A stretch of DNA of 48,384 nt from Pelotomaculum propionicicum (lineage in GTDB: Bacteria; Bacillota; Desulfotomaculia; Desulfotomaculales; Pelotomaculaceae), in assembly GCF_004369225.1 (NCBI RefSeq), contig NZ_QFFZ01000026.1, positions 1 to 48,384 of the forward strand, read 5' to 3'. Positions 1-8,440 of the stretch are shown here, one piece after another (positions within the stretch are counted from its first letter, which is position 1; each line of letters begins with the position of its first letter). A program made the position numbers and the translations under genes. The notes beneath the pieces are model-generated. The model was not told the origin of the DNA and ran no database searches. It saw only the letters and a list, made by a program, of their open reading frames with translations.

Positions 1-5
1 ATCAT
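1..5 (-). CDS. Start codon of a leftward gene cut off by the window edge
   Basis: Read on the minus strand, an AGGAGG Shine-Dalgarno (plus positions 13-18) lies 7 nt before an ATG at 5-3. Only the start codon is inside the window, so the product cannot be named. The gene would be divergent from the GGDEF gene at 147. Confidence 0.45.
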
Positions 6-146
6 TTCCTTTCCTCCTGTACGCCTGTTAATTTCCAGTTACAGTGTACAGGATTGGTTTGATCGGGTGGTCAACTTTTTGGTGATCAATGGGTTAAAAT
101 TGGTACACTTTTAGTTTAGCAAATACATTTTTATGAAGGTGATGTT

Positions 147-896
147 ATGAGCAAGCAAGAATCTAACCTTTTTGAATCTGAAAAAAGGATTTTGAAAGAA
201 GCCGAAGCTTTAATCAGCAGCAGAAAGTACGCAGGTAACACTTTGCTGGAACCATACCGGATTCTTGCCGACCAGTTCGGGAAGCTTCTAAGAGAAGTTG
301 AAAAGATTGTCAGGATCGGCGACGGGCAGCAGGAATACCTCCACCGGATTCAGGAAGATTTGAAGAAGGAAATAAAGAATCGCATCAAAGCTGAGGAGAA
401 ACTCCAGTATTTAGCGACAACCGATACGCTGACCGGCGCATACAACAGGGGCACCGGCCTGGCGTTGCTCGAAAACCAGGTAAAAGCACAGAAAAGAAAC
501 AAAGATGTTTTTTCCATTTGCTATATAGATGTCAATGGTCTGAAATATGTCAATGACAACTTTGGTCATTTTGAAGGCGACGGACTTTTGGTGTCGGTAT
601 GTAAATATATTAAAGGAGTTATCCGTGAAAGCGATATCCTGTGCAGGCTGGGCGGAGATGAATTCATGATTATTTTCCCGCAGTGCGCCAAAGATAATGC
701 GGACGCAATCATCAACAGGATCACAGCGAATATCGACGCTGACAACGAAGGAAAACGGAACCCCTATCATATATCTTTCAGTTTTGGGATTATCCAAGTG
801 GATGCGGATAATGAAAAATCCATTGATGCGCTGATCGAAATGGCGGATATGAAAATGTACGAGCACAAGGAGAGGTTTAAAAAAGGCATGAAATAG
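147..896 (+). CDS. Diguanylate cyclase (GGDEF domain)
   Basis: Makes the second messenger cyclic di-GMP from two GTP in the cytoplasm. The 249-residue protein has a charged, probably coiled-coil N-terminal half (about residues 1-90) and a complete GGDEF domain (about 90-245). The signature GGDEF is at residues 169-173. An RxxD inhibitory I-site (RESD, 160-163) stands five residues before it, so product feedback inhibition is likely. There is no membrane segment and no recognised sensor domain, so the input is probably carried by the coiled coil. The ATG follows an AAGGTGATG-like ribosome site. It stands alone and is followed by a terminator hairpin at 946-985. Confidence 0.92.
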   Translation: MSKQESNLFESEKRILKEAEALISSRKYAGNTLLEPYRILADQFGKLLREVEKIVRIGDGQQEYLHRIQEDLKKEIKNRIKAEEKLQYLATTDTLTGAYNRGTGLALLENQVKAQKRNKDVFSICYIDVNGLKYVNDNFGHFEGDGLLVSVCKYIKGVIRESDILCRLGGDEFMIIFPQCAKDNADAIINRITANIDADNEGKRNPYHISFSFGIIQVDADNEKSIDALIEMADMKMYEHKERFKKGMK

Positions 897-945
897 ATGA
901 TTAAAAGGCAGACCTGTTTAAAGAAAGTCCGGGATACGGAAAAAC

Positions 946-985
946 AACGCCGTTGATAAGTGTTTACAGCGGCGTTTATTCTTTT
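946..985 (+). terminator. Terminator hairpin after the GGDEF gene; also copy A of a 50-bp repeat
   Basis: AACGCCGTTG (946-955) pairs with CAGCGGCGTT (967-976) as a 10-bp stem with one G-T pair, followed by a T-rich tract. The surrounding 942-992 matches 8022-8071 closely, so this is one of two copies of a dispersed element that brackets the helicase region. Confidence 0.7.
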
Positions 986-1223
986 ATAAAACCTATTGTC
1001 AGCTTTATTTTGAAGAGATAAAGCAGCTTTGGAGTGAGAAGTAAAGCGGGTGTGTTGTTAGCCATTAAAAGTGTTACGTCAGGTGGTTCCGGAACTAAGG
1101 AGGTGTAGCTTTTCCGATAATCAGGTTCTCTTCCATCTGGCACGGCATCTGTTTGAGGGTCTCCAGACTCTGCTGCCAAAACCTGAATAGCATTAGCACC
1201 TAGTTAAAAAAGATACTGCAAAC
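986..1223. other. Gap with a possible decayed gene end
   Basis: No intact gene is visible. On the minus strand, about 1082-1198, a short open frame reads like a plausible C-terminus (LETLKQMPCQMEENLIIGK...), with a stop codon just upstream. It may be a leftover of a spore-coat-like gene, but it is too short to assign. Confidence 0.3.
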
Positions 1224-1380
1224 TCTATTGGTGGAAATTGGAGGATTAATTAGTTATTTGTAGAATAGGTTTCCTGGAAGGCTTCAAAATGGTAGTAGTT
1301 GTCAAAAATTTACCATAATATAAGGTATCCAATACGTGTTTTATCAAACTAGACAACCATAGACGATTCCACCTGCGTGA
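1224..1380 (+). pseudogene. Decayed 5' fragment of an HD-domain gene (copy of 6746-6890)
   Basis: From about 1244 to 1360 the DNA aligns almost without gaps to the leader and first codons of the HD gene at 6823. The codons of MTKIYHEIRDPVHVFIKLD in the downstream copy correspond here to a TTG-started LSKIYHNIRYPIRV, then a one-base deletion, then FIKLDN. The frame is lost after about 20 codons and homology fades by about 1370. It is a dead partial duplicate. From 1381 to 1628 nothing further is recognised except AT-rich DNA leading to the helicase gene. Confidence 0.75.
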
Positions 1381-1628
1381 TGATATTATGATTAACTCCT
1401 GAGAGATTTACATCATGCCCGTATAGCTTATGATAGGGGTAGGTATATAATGGAGAGTATCTTGGTGTTTATGTCTTTGGAACTGTGTATTAATTCTGAA
1501 ACTAACCGTTAAGAGAACAAGTTATCGATAATATTACAATCAATATACCTCCTGGCAATCATACTTAAAGCGTTAGTTGCTACTAAAATGCTGCTCAACT
1601 AAATTTAATTGAACAAAGTGTTGAGATA

Positions 1629-4600
1629 ATGAAAAACAAAGATTACTCGATAGACAACAAAAAAATAAAAAATGATAAAGTCATAAGGCTGGTTGGGTAC
1701 CTCACTGAACTAGCGAGAATTAACTCTAAGATCACCCGGAGTTATGAAGAATACCGGAAAGTCCTCTGGGTACACAATATTCCCCAGGAACTAAGGTATT
1801 GCTTTTCGCGCGCCTGGGGTCAGGAGGACGAACATGGTGATGCTGTTTGGATTGAGGTGAAGAAATTCCCGGAACCAAGGCTGCCCGAGGTTCCGGATAT
1901 ATGTCGAGACTGGATAAACCGCGAAAAGTTAAGGAGTATAGAGGACCTTCCGCTGCTTTATGAAACCATTACGGTTAACAGGGAAAAGAGAGAAGCTGAT
2001 ACTGATGCTATATTTACGGTCAGCGAAGAGTTTTCCCTGCAGGATTATCCTGAGGTGCAAAAAACCTGGGATGAGTATCTAGAAAAACAATGGCTGCCTT
2101 GGGCTGAGCTTTTTAGCCGGCATATTGCCGTGCAGAAAGTGTATGCTGATCTTTTTCGCATCTACCAGGAGCAGCAGAAGCTCGGCGAACAATATGAGCT
2201 TGTCTATTGTATGGGGCTTCTCACCTGGCGGACACCGTCAGGTCACAACGTAAAGAGACATCTAATCGTTACCAAGGCTTCGCTGGAATTTGAGCCTCAT
2301 CTTGGCAAGTTCATTGTTGGGCCTTCCGCAGACTTAGACCAAGTTGACATCGAATTGGATATGCTTGAAGTGGAGGATCAACCGGAGAACGCAAGAAAGT
2401 TAATAGAGAATGGCAGAAAAGCCTTGCATGATAGCATATGGGACCGATCGGTGGTTGATTCACTTCTTGCGGCGTTTGCCAATTCCCTTGCAGACAGCGG
2501 TCAAGGAGAATACTATAAAGACCGCCTGGAACCACAACACAAGTCTCCATCTGATAAGCCTATTGTTGAATACGCGCCGGCCGTAGTCCTCCGTAAACGT
2601 TCTCTGCGTGGTCTTGAGCAATTTCTCACAAAAATGAAAGAGCAAATTGAGGTTGGCGGGAAGATACCTGATGAGTTTCTCGACCTGTGTGAGAGTCTTG
2701 ATACTGGTGAGGCTCAACAGATAAATGAAACAGAAGGCGGAAGACCTCCCGGAGAAATTGAAATTTATTTCCCATTGCCCGCAAACGATGAGCAGCGCCG
2801 TATTATCATGACTCTCGACCGTCAGAAGGGTGTCCTGGTGCAGGGGCCGCCTGGAACTGGAAAAACACTCACCATCGCCAACCTTATCTGCCATCTCCTG
2901 GCCACCGGCAGGCGGGTGCTGGTAACAGCCAAGACGCCGCGAGCTCTGCAGGTGCTGCATGACAAGTTGCCTGGAGAAATCAAGCCGCTATGCGTCAATC
3001 TTCTCGGGAGCGGTACCGAGGAGAAGGAATCCCTAGAAAAAAGCGTTACCGGTATCCTTACGAGACTCGATAGAAGAAATGACCTCAATGTCGACCAGCG
3101 CATCCGCCAATTAGAAAGCCAGATCCAGACAAACAGGATGGCCAAAGCCGAAACTAACGGTAAGCTCATGGCGCTGAGGGAATCGGAGACATTCAAACAT
3201 ATCGTTGCAGATGGTGACTATAGAGGGACGGCAGCCGAGATAGCCCGGCAGCTTAAAGAAGAGGAAGAAAATTATTCCTGGTTTTTAGACCGTATAGCAC
3301 CTGAGGTGGCGCTGCCTGTTTCGCAAGAGGAAATCCAATGCCTTATTCGAGGCATTAATGAGTTTGATGCGGAAGTCGAAAAACAATTAAATAAATTCAT
3401 CCCCGATCCCGATGCTGACCTTCCTCATGTAGATTTCATCCGTACTCTTTTCCTGCAGGAACAGGCCGCACAGCAGAAAGTGGCCGCAAACGCAGCACAT
3501 CTGCATTCACCGGAAATACGGGCGCTTCTGCACGCCGGAAAGGTTCAGATAGAACAGCTAACTCAAAGCATCGAGGAACTTGCGGTGGCGGTGGAAAATA
3601 TTTTGAAAAGGCCCATGGCCTGGATATCCAAGGCGGTCTATGATGTACAGACTGACAAGGATATGCCATGGAAGGAATTGCTTAAGCTGTCAGTTGCCCA
3701 TGCGGAAGGACTTCGTGACGCTGCCTTACGTGTTGATGCATTAAGTGTCGTCATTCCTGAAGGTGTAGACCGGAAAAGGCTTCTCCACGGTGCTAAAGCC
3801 CTCCAGGAACACTTCAAGGCTGGCGGCGGCAGGGGATTTTTGTTCTTTAAACCCAAGGCCGTGCGGGAGTACTGGGGGCTTTTCGACCGGGTCAGGGTGG
3901 ACGGGCTCGATTGTAGCAACATTGAAACTATTGAGAAGCTTATCGATTATCTGAGTGTAGAACAGCGGCTTGATTATATCTGGACATTATGGTCCGGGAA
4001 AACGGACCGCCATCACGGTCCCTTTCCCTTGCAGATTGCGGAAATTGAGGAGTTGCACGAAGCGCTTAAAAGCATCCTCACACTCTATGATCTCAAGGAA
4101 AAGACAAAAGAGTGCGTGAAGAATATATCAGGACTCCTTAGCCCTCACTGGGAGGATGTAGCGTCGCTTTATAAACTTAGGAATAAATGCCTGGCCGTCT
4201 TAGCCCAGTTAGAGTTGCTGGAAACTGAGAAGGAAATTGATAAGGTGCTGGGGCGTTTGTCTATTATGCTTGCATCCAGGAACGATACTCATCAGATTGT
4301 CGGAGAAATTGCTGAAGCATTCAGAAAAAGAGATATGGATCAGTACTGTCGCCTTTTGGACCATGCACGGGACCTGCGTCGCAAGGCGGTTTCCATGCAG
4401 AAAAAGCGGCAAACGATCGATAAGCTGGCAAGAGAGGCGCCACAGCTTGCCGGGATGCTAGCCTGTAGCACTGAACCGCGTGAATGGTCGAAGCGTCTCA
4501 ATATGCTGGACAAGGCATGGGCATGGGCACGAGCAAAAAGCTGGCTGGAAGCTTTTTTGAGCACGGATTCAGAGAGCCTTGAGCGGTATTCCCAAAGGTT

Positions 4601-6554
4601 TGACCAGGATATCAAGAGAGATCTTGCAGAGCTTGCCTCTCTCAAGAGCTGGCAATTTTGCTTTTCCCGCATGCAGGAAGATCACCGCCGACATCTTGCA
4701 GCTTGGCAGCGAGCCATAAAGCTATATGGTAAGGGTACGGGAAAACATGCCCATACTTATCGGCGAAATGCACAACTGCACTTAAACAAGTGCCGGGATG
4801 CGGTGCCTGCCTGGATTATGCCGATCCACCGGGTTTATGAGACTGTCGAGGCCGGCGTCGGCATCTTTGATGTCATAATTGTTGACGAAGCCTCCCAATG
4901 CGGCCCCGAAGCCCTACCGCTGCTTTATCTCGGCAAACGTATTCTGGTAATCGGGGATGATAGGCAGATCAGCCCGGAAGCGGTCGGTGTGAGCAGAGAC
5001 CAGGTACAGCGGCTTATGCGCGACTTTCTCTACGACTTCGAGCATGCCGATACATTTGATGTTGAAAATAGCCTATTTGATCATGGTCGAATCCGGTTCA
5101 GCAATAGAATTACCCTACGGGAGCACTTCCGCTGCATGCCGGAAATCATCCATTTCAGCAACGATTTTTGCTACCGGACGGACCCTCTTATCCCCCTCAG
5201 GCAGTACCTGCCGGGTAGACTAGAACCACTCAAAGCGGTTTATGTAGAGAGCGGCTACCGCGAGGGTGCTGGTCAACGGGTTATAAACCGCCCGGAAGCT
5301 GAGGCCGTGGTTGAGGCGCTAGTGAACTGCTGCCTGGATGAACGATACCAGGGGATGGATATGGGCGTTATTACCCTCCAGGGCGAAGCCCAAGCTTATC
5401 TGATTGAGGATATGCTGCTAAAAAGACTTGGCGCGGAGGAAATGAAAAAACGGCGGCTGATATGCGGCAATCCATACAGCTTCCAAGGGGACGAGCGCGA
5501 CGTCATGTTTCTCAGCATGGTAGCGGCGCCAAACGAGAGGATCGGCGTTTTGACCCAGGCGGCAGATCAGCGCAGGTTTAATGTTGCGGCCAGTCGGGCC
5601 AAAGACCAGATGTGGCTGTTCCATTCTGTGACCAGAAATCATTTAAGCGATCATTGCTTTAGACGAAGATTGCTTAACTATTTTTATAATCCTGTGAACC
5701 GGATTGCCCAGGCTCTTGGTGAAGGTGCGGACGAACTGCGGGAGAAGGCATTCAGGGCAAACCGGCAGATTGAAAAACCGCCGCAACCCTTTGAAAGCTG
5801 GTTTGAGTTGGATGTTGCTCTCACTATTGCCAATCGGGGATATAGAGTTGTACCTCAATTTGAGTTTGCAGGTAAGCGTATCGACCTAGTCGTGCAGGGT
5901 CAAAAGGCACAGCTGGCAGTGGAATGCGACGGCGATTTCTGGCACGGGGCGAGCGAATACTCGGCCGACATGGAACGGCAGAGAAAACTGGAGCGTTGTG
6001 GCTGGCATTTCTTCCGAATACGGGAGTGTTGTTACTATGCGAATCCGGAGAAAGCACTTGAGTCTCTTTGGTCTGCTTTACATATAAGGGGCATCTTACC
6101 TGTTAATATTGATAATGACCAAGAAGAACTAAAATATGACGAAGATTTGGATAATGAGGAACATATCGTTGTTGAAGACCGCACTGATGAAAACGGCTAT
6201 GACGATATTGAAGATGCAGAACAGGAACCAAGTCAAATAGGCAAACAATATTCAGGTAAAAAAGATGAAGTAATACCGCAGAATATACACGAAGCCTTAA
6301 GGGTTAAACAGGAATTTTTAAGCAAAGTTATCATTGATATTTTGCACGAGAGGCCTAATCAATCCTGTGTGCGGGATAATATGCCGACCTATATTCTGCA
6401 ACGATGGAATATTAAGACGAGAGGGTTGCCCCGTACACAGTTCGCCGGAAAGGTGGATGACCTGATTGCCGTGATGGCGCGGAAGGGATATATAACTGTT
6501 TATAAGAGTAAAAATGTTCGGATAAAACTCGGATGGGAACTATTTCCAAATTGA
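1629..6554 (+). CDS. Large SF1 helicase with C-terminal Vsr/MTES-type nuclease domain (Hhe-like defence protein)
   Basis: A 1641-residue protein, probably an anti-phage or anti-plasmid effector that unwinds and cuts foreign nucleic acid. Walker A GPPGTGKT is at residues 406-413 and the Walker B box VDEASQ at 1085-1090, separated by about 670 residues that are largely helical. Late helicase motifs follow (SFQGDERDV, then NVAASRAKD). Residues about 1390-1495 form a restriction-endonuclease-like fold: FESWFELDVA, then IDLVV with D1419, then VECDGDFWH with E1432 and D1434, the pattern of Vsr/DUF559/MTES_1575 nucleases. An acidic linker (about 1505-1560) leads to a winged-helix-like C-terminus. 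This layout resembles the single-gene Hhe systems (helicase plus Vsr nuclease). The family is inferred from motifs. The start ATG has only a weak ribosome site. Decayed HD gene copies flank it. Confidence 0.85.
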   Translation: MKNKDYSIDNKKIKNDKVIRLVGYLTELARINSKITRSYEEYRKVLWVHNIPQELRYCFSRAWGQEDEHGDAVWIEVKKFPEPRLPEVPDICRDWINREKLRSIEDLPLLYETITVNREKREADTDAIFTVSEEFSLQDYPEVQKTWDEYLEKQWLPWAELFSRHIAVQKVYADLFRIYQEQQKLGEQYELVYCMGLLTWRTPSGHNVKRHLIVTKASLEFEPHLGKFIVGPSADLDQVDIELDMLEVEDQPENARKLIENGRKALHDSIWDRSVVDSLLAAFANSLADSGQGEYYKDRLEPQHKSPSDKPIVEYAPAVVLRKRSLRGLEQFLTKMKEQIEVGGKIPDEFLDLCESLDTGEAQQINETEGGRPPGEIEIYFPLPANDEQRRIIMTLDRQKGVLVQGPPGTGKTLTIANLICHLLATGRRVLVTAKTPRALQVLHDKLPGEIKPLCVNLLGSGTEEKESLEKSVTGILTRLDRRNDLNVDQRIRQLESQIQTNRMAKAETNGKLMALRESETFKHIVADGDYRGTAAEIARQLKEEEENYSWFLDRIAPEVALPVSQEEIQCLIRGINEFDAEVEKQLNKFIPDPDADLPHVDFIRTLFLQEQAAQQKVAANAAHLHSPEIRALLHAGKVQIEQLTQSIEELAVAVENILKRPMAWISKAVYDVQTDKDMPWKELLKLSVAHAEGLRDAALRVDALSVVIPEGVDRKRLLHGAKALQEHFKAGGGRGFLFFKPKAVREYWGLFDRVRVDGLDCSNIETIEKLIDYLSVEQRLDYIWTLWSGKTDRHHGPFPLQIAEIEELHEALKSILTLYDLKEKTKECVKNISGLLSPHWEDVASLYKLRNKCLAVLAQLELLETEKEIDKVLGRLSIMLASRNDTHQIVGEIAEAFRKRDMDQYCRLLDHARDLRRKAVSMQKKRQTIDKLAREAPQLAGMLACSTEPREWSKRLNMLDKAWAWARAKSWLEAFLSTDSESLERYSQRFDQDIKRDLAELASLKSWQFCFSRMQEDHRRHLAAWQRAIKLYGKGTGKHAHTYRRNAQLHLNKCRDAVPAWIMPIHRVYETVEAGVGIFDVIIVDEASQCGPEALPLLYLGKRILVIGDDRQISPEAVGVSRDQVQRLMRDFLYDFEHADTFDVENSLFDHGRIRFSNRITLREHFRCMPEIIHFSNDFCYRTDPLIPLRQYLPGRLEPLKAVYVESGYREGAGQRVINRPEAEAVVEALVNCCLDERYQGMDMGVITLQGEAQAYLIEDMLLKRLGAEEMKKRRLICGNPYSFQGDERDVMFLSMVAAPNERIGVLTQAADQRRFNVAASRAKDQMWLFHSVTRNHLSDHCFRRRLLNYFYNPVNRIAQALGEGADELREKAFRANRQIEKPPQPFESWFELDVALTIANRGYRVVPQFEFAGKRIDLVVQGQKAQLAVECDGDFWHGASEYSADMERQRKLERCGWHFFRIRECCYYANPEKALESLWSALHIRGILPVNIDNDQEELKYDEDLDNEEHIVVEDRTDENGYDDIEDAEQEPSQIGKQYSGKKDEVIPQNIHEALRVKQEFLSKVIIDILHERPNQSCVRDNMPTYILQRWNIKTRGLPRTQFAGKVDDLIAVMARKGYITVYKSKNVRIKLGWELFPN

Positions 6555-6687
6555 TATTGCTTTATGATATGGAGATTCGGAAGAAATTACTGGAGCACTC
6601 AAAAAAGAGGGATTTGTGAAAATTCCTTCCTGGAGATCACTCCAATTTACAAGAATGATAAAATGCATTTTTGTTTTCCAAAACCAA

Positions 6688-6716
6688 TTGCCATGAGAAC
6701 ATATGTTTGATATAAT
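6688..6716 (+). promoter_or_regulatory. Promoter with LexA-like box in the spacer
   Basis: TTGCCA (6688-6693) and TATAAT (6711-6716) are 17 bp apart. The spacer holds AGAACATATGTTTG (6697-6710), which matches the Firmicutes LexA/DinR consensus CGAACRNRYGTTYG at 13 of 14 positions. The promoter points at the HD/YwgA-like pair. SOS control is inferred from the match. Confidence 0.65.
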
Positions 6717-6822
6717 TCCTATAAGAACATCTAGTTGTTGTAGGTTATATTGGTTAAAAATGAATGATTCATTAGTTATTTTTTAAATAGGTCTCCAAAA
6801 AAATTTGAGAGCGGTTCTGCTG

Positions 6823-7435
6823 ATGACAAAGATTTACCATGAAATAAGGGATCCAGTTCATGTTTTTATCAAACTAGATAACGACGAAAGAAAAGTCCTG
6901 AATTCATTCCCTTTCCAGCGCTTGCGCCATATCCATCAACTGGCGATGTCTTATCTGGTTTATCCCGGGGCAACACATAAGCGGTTTGAGCATTCCCTTG
7001 GGGTCATGGAGTTGGCCGGGCGGGTTTTTGATATTGTTACCCAAGAAGTTAACATACATATCTCAATGGGGCCATGACCCGGCCCGACGGATTGTCAAAC
7101 GGGAACATTACCGGAAATTATACGAAAAGAATCCGGGAGACATGAGAATAAACCCTGATGCCGGACGGTTGATTTATGAGGCAATCGTTTCGGAATTCGG
7201 CGCAGGGGCGGTCCGGAGGGACCCTTACACGGACAAAAACAGCGCCATAGAATTCCCTGTTTTGCGTAGCGACGGGTGCATATTATCATCTTATGAATTG
7301 TCGGAAATCATGCAGAAGCTTCCCATTGCTTCTTTTGATTATATTTTTATCAGGCCGGATCTGGTTAAGCAAGCTGACGAGTGGCTGAAGAAAAACAGGA
7401 ATGATATCATAAAAATAATTCCTTTGGGGGGGTAA
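6823..7435 (+). pseudogene. HD-domain phosphohydrolase gene (YwfO/dNTPase-like), internally deleted and frameshifted
   Basis: The intact family hydrolyses nucleotides through an HD metal site. The first frame (ATG 6823; TTG 6805 is a less likely start) gives MTKIYHEIRDPVHVFIKLD... through RFEHSLGV, which carries the first metal-binding His. It then runs into a stop at 7077. A second frame carries a C-terminal half (HYRKLYEKNPGDMRINPDAG... to 7435). The central HD motif itself is absent, so an internal deletion and a frame change near 7050-7085 have removed the active site. The remainder is about half the usual length of some 400 residues. It lies 4 nt before the YwgA-like gene, as HD and YwgA genes are neighbours in Bacillus. 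Confidence 0.8.
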
Positions 7436-7439
7436 CCTA

Positions 7440-8015
7440 ATGGAAGACATGAAGCGCCAAACGGTGGTGCTGTCATTAATTGAAAGGCTGAACCTGTATG
7501 GCAGTTGGTGTGGTGAGACCCACATCCAGAAAAGCCTTTACTTCCTACAGGAGATGTTGGGGGTGCCTACAGGTTACGAATTTATTCTTTATAAGCACGG
7601 GCCGTTTTCTTTTGATTTGAAGGATGAGCTTGGTGTTATGCGGGCCAATATGATTATTGAGATTCAAAGCAAACCTTATCCGTATGGCCCTTCGCTTATT
7701 CCCGGAGAGGCTGCGGAAAGGCTGAAAGAGCTTTATCCAAAAACCACCAAAGAGTATGGACGGCAAATTGATTTTGCTGCAAAAAAATTGGCGGGGTTCC
7801 GTGTTGCCGAACTGGAGCGGTTGGCGACGGCACTATTTGTTACGTTGGAAGAGGACATGGATAAATCAGCACAAGCACGGGCCAAACGAATCATTGAACT
7901 AAAACCTCATATAAAAATAAACGAAGCCCTAAAAGCTGTTGGGGAAGTCAATTCTTTAATGACAGAGGTAGAAAAGGAGTTTCATTTTAAAAAGCCGGTC
8001 ATTAAGAATCCCTAG
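7440..8015 (+). CDS. YwgA-like conserved protein
   Basis: An intact 191-residue soluble protein. The N-terminal part (GETHIQKSLYFLQEMLG..YEFILYKHGPFS) resembles YwgA of Bacillus subtilis and the wider SocA/Panacea-like group, whose members include antitoxin-like and regulatory proteins; its own role is unknown. The start ATG follows GGGGGGTAACCT and begins 4 nt after the HD pseudogene, suggesting the two were co-translated. With its HD partner dead it may now be an orphan. It probably shares the LexA-like promoter at 6688. Confidence 0.75.
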   Translation: MEDMKRQTVVLSLIERLNLYGSWCGETHIQKSLYFLQEMLGVPTGYEFILYKHGPFSFDLKDELGVMRANMIIEIQSKPYPYGPSLIPGEAAERLKELYPKTTKEYGRQIDFAAKKLAGFRVAELERLATALFVTLEEDMDKSAQARAKRIIELKPHIKINEALKAVGEVNSLMTEVEKEFHFKKPVIKNP

Positions 8016-8021
8016 TTAATA

Positions 8022-8071
8022 AAATAACGCTGCTGATAAGTTTACAGCGACGTTTGTCGTTTAATAAAACT
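8022..8071. repeat. Copy B of the 50-bp terminator-like repeat
   Basis: Matches 942-992, sharing AACGCYGYTGATAAGT and TTTACAGCGRCGTTT, with similar TAAAAC-containing tails. The hairpin stem (8026-8035 with 8045-8054) has two mismatches here, so this copy is more worn. It lies between the YwgA-like gene and the CotJC remnant. Confidence 0.65.
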
Positions 8072-8266
8072 TCTTTACTTCCAGGTACGCCTGAACATCG
8101 TTTAACGTCTCGCCGAAGCGCTGGAAGTGGACTACTTCTCTTTCTCTCAAAAATCTTAAGGTGTCTTTGATGCCGGGGTTGTCGGTGAGCTGGATCAGTC
8201 TCGTAGGTGGCCCTGGCTTTCTGTTCGGCGGCCAGGTCCTCATGCAGGTCGGCGATCGGCAATAGG
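8061..8266 (-). pseudogene. C-terminal remnant of a CotJC/manganese-catalase-type spore coat gene
   Basis: On the minus strand two adjoining frames read IADLHEDLAAEQKARATYE and then RLIQLTDNPGIKDTLRFLRE, VVHFQRFGE and a KKFY end, which is the recognisable C-terminus of CotJC-like manganese catalases. A frameshift separates them near 8195-8200. The first two thirds of the gene (normally about 190 residues) are absent, with the break near 8266. The fragment cannot be functional. It indicates that the ancestor was a spore former. Confidence 0.8.
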
Positions 8267-8332
8267 ATCAATTTCTATGGGAATATTTCTAGAAGGAGAA
8301 ACCGCCCGATAGGGCGTTTCAGACTGAAGACA

Positions 8333-8374
8333 AACACCGCTTTTATGCCGAAAGGGCTGGAAGCGGTGTTTTAT
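8333..8374. terminator. Hairpin terminator between the CotJC remnant and the Crp-like gene
   Basis: AACACCGCTT (8333-8342) pairs with AAGCGGTGTT (8361-8370), a perfect 10-bp stem followed by TTTATT. It could end the leftward Crp-like transcript or act in both directions. Confidence 0.5.
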
Positions 8375-8440
8375 TGCAAGTAAGGATTTTAATAATTTCC
8401 GAGAAGAATAAACGAAAAAAGGGAGGCAATGCGGGAAGGG

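Noticed and set aside
976-1179. Open frame of 67 codons on the minus strand
   Set aside because: Overlaps the terminator repeat, has no ribosome site, and another frame of the same strand looks more gene-like; at best it is debris.
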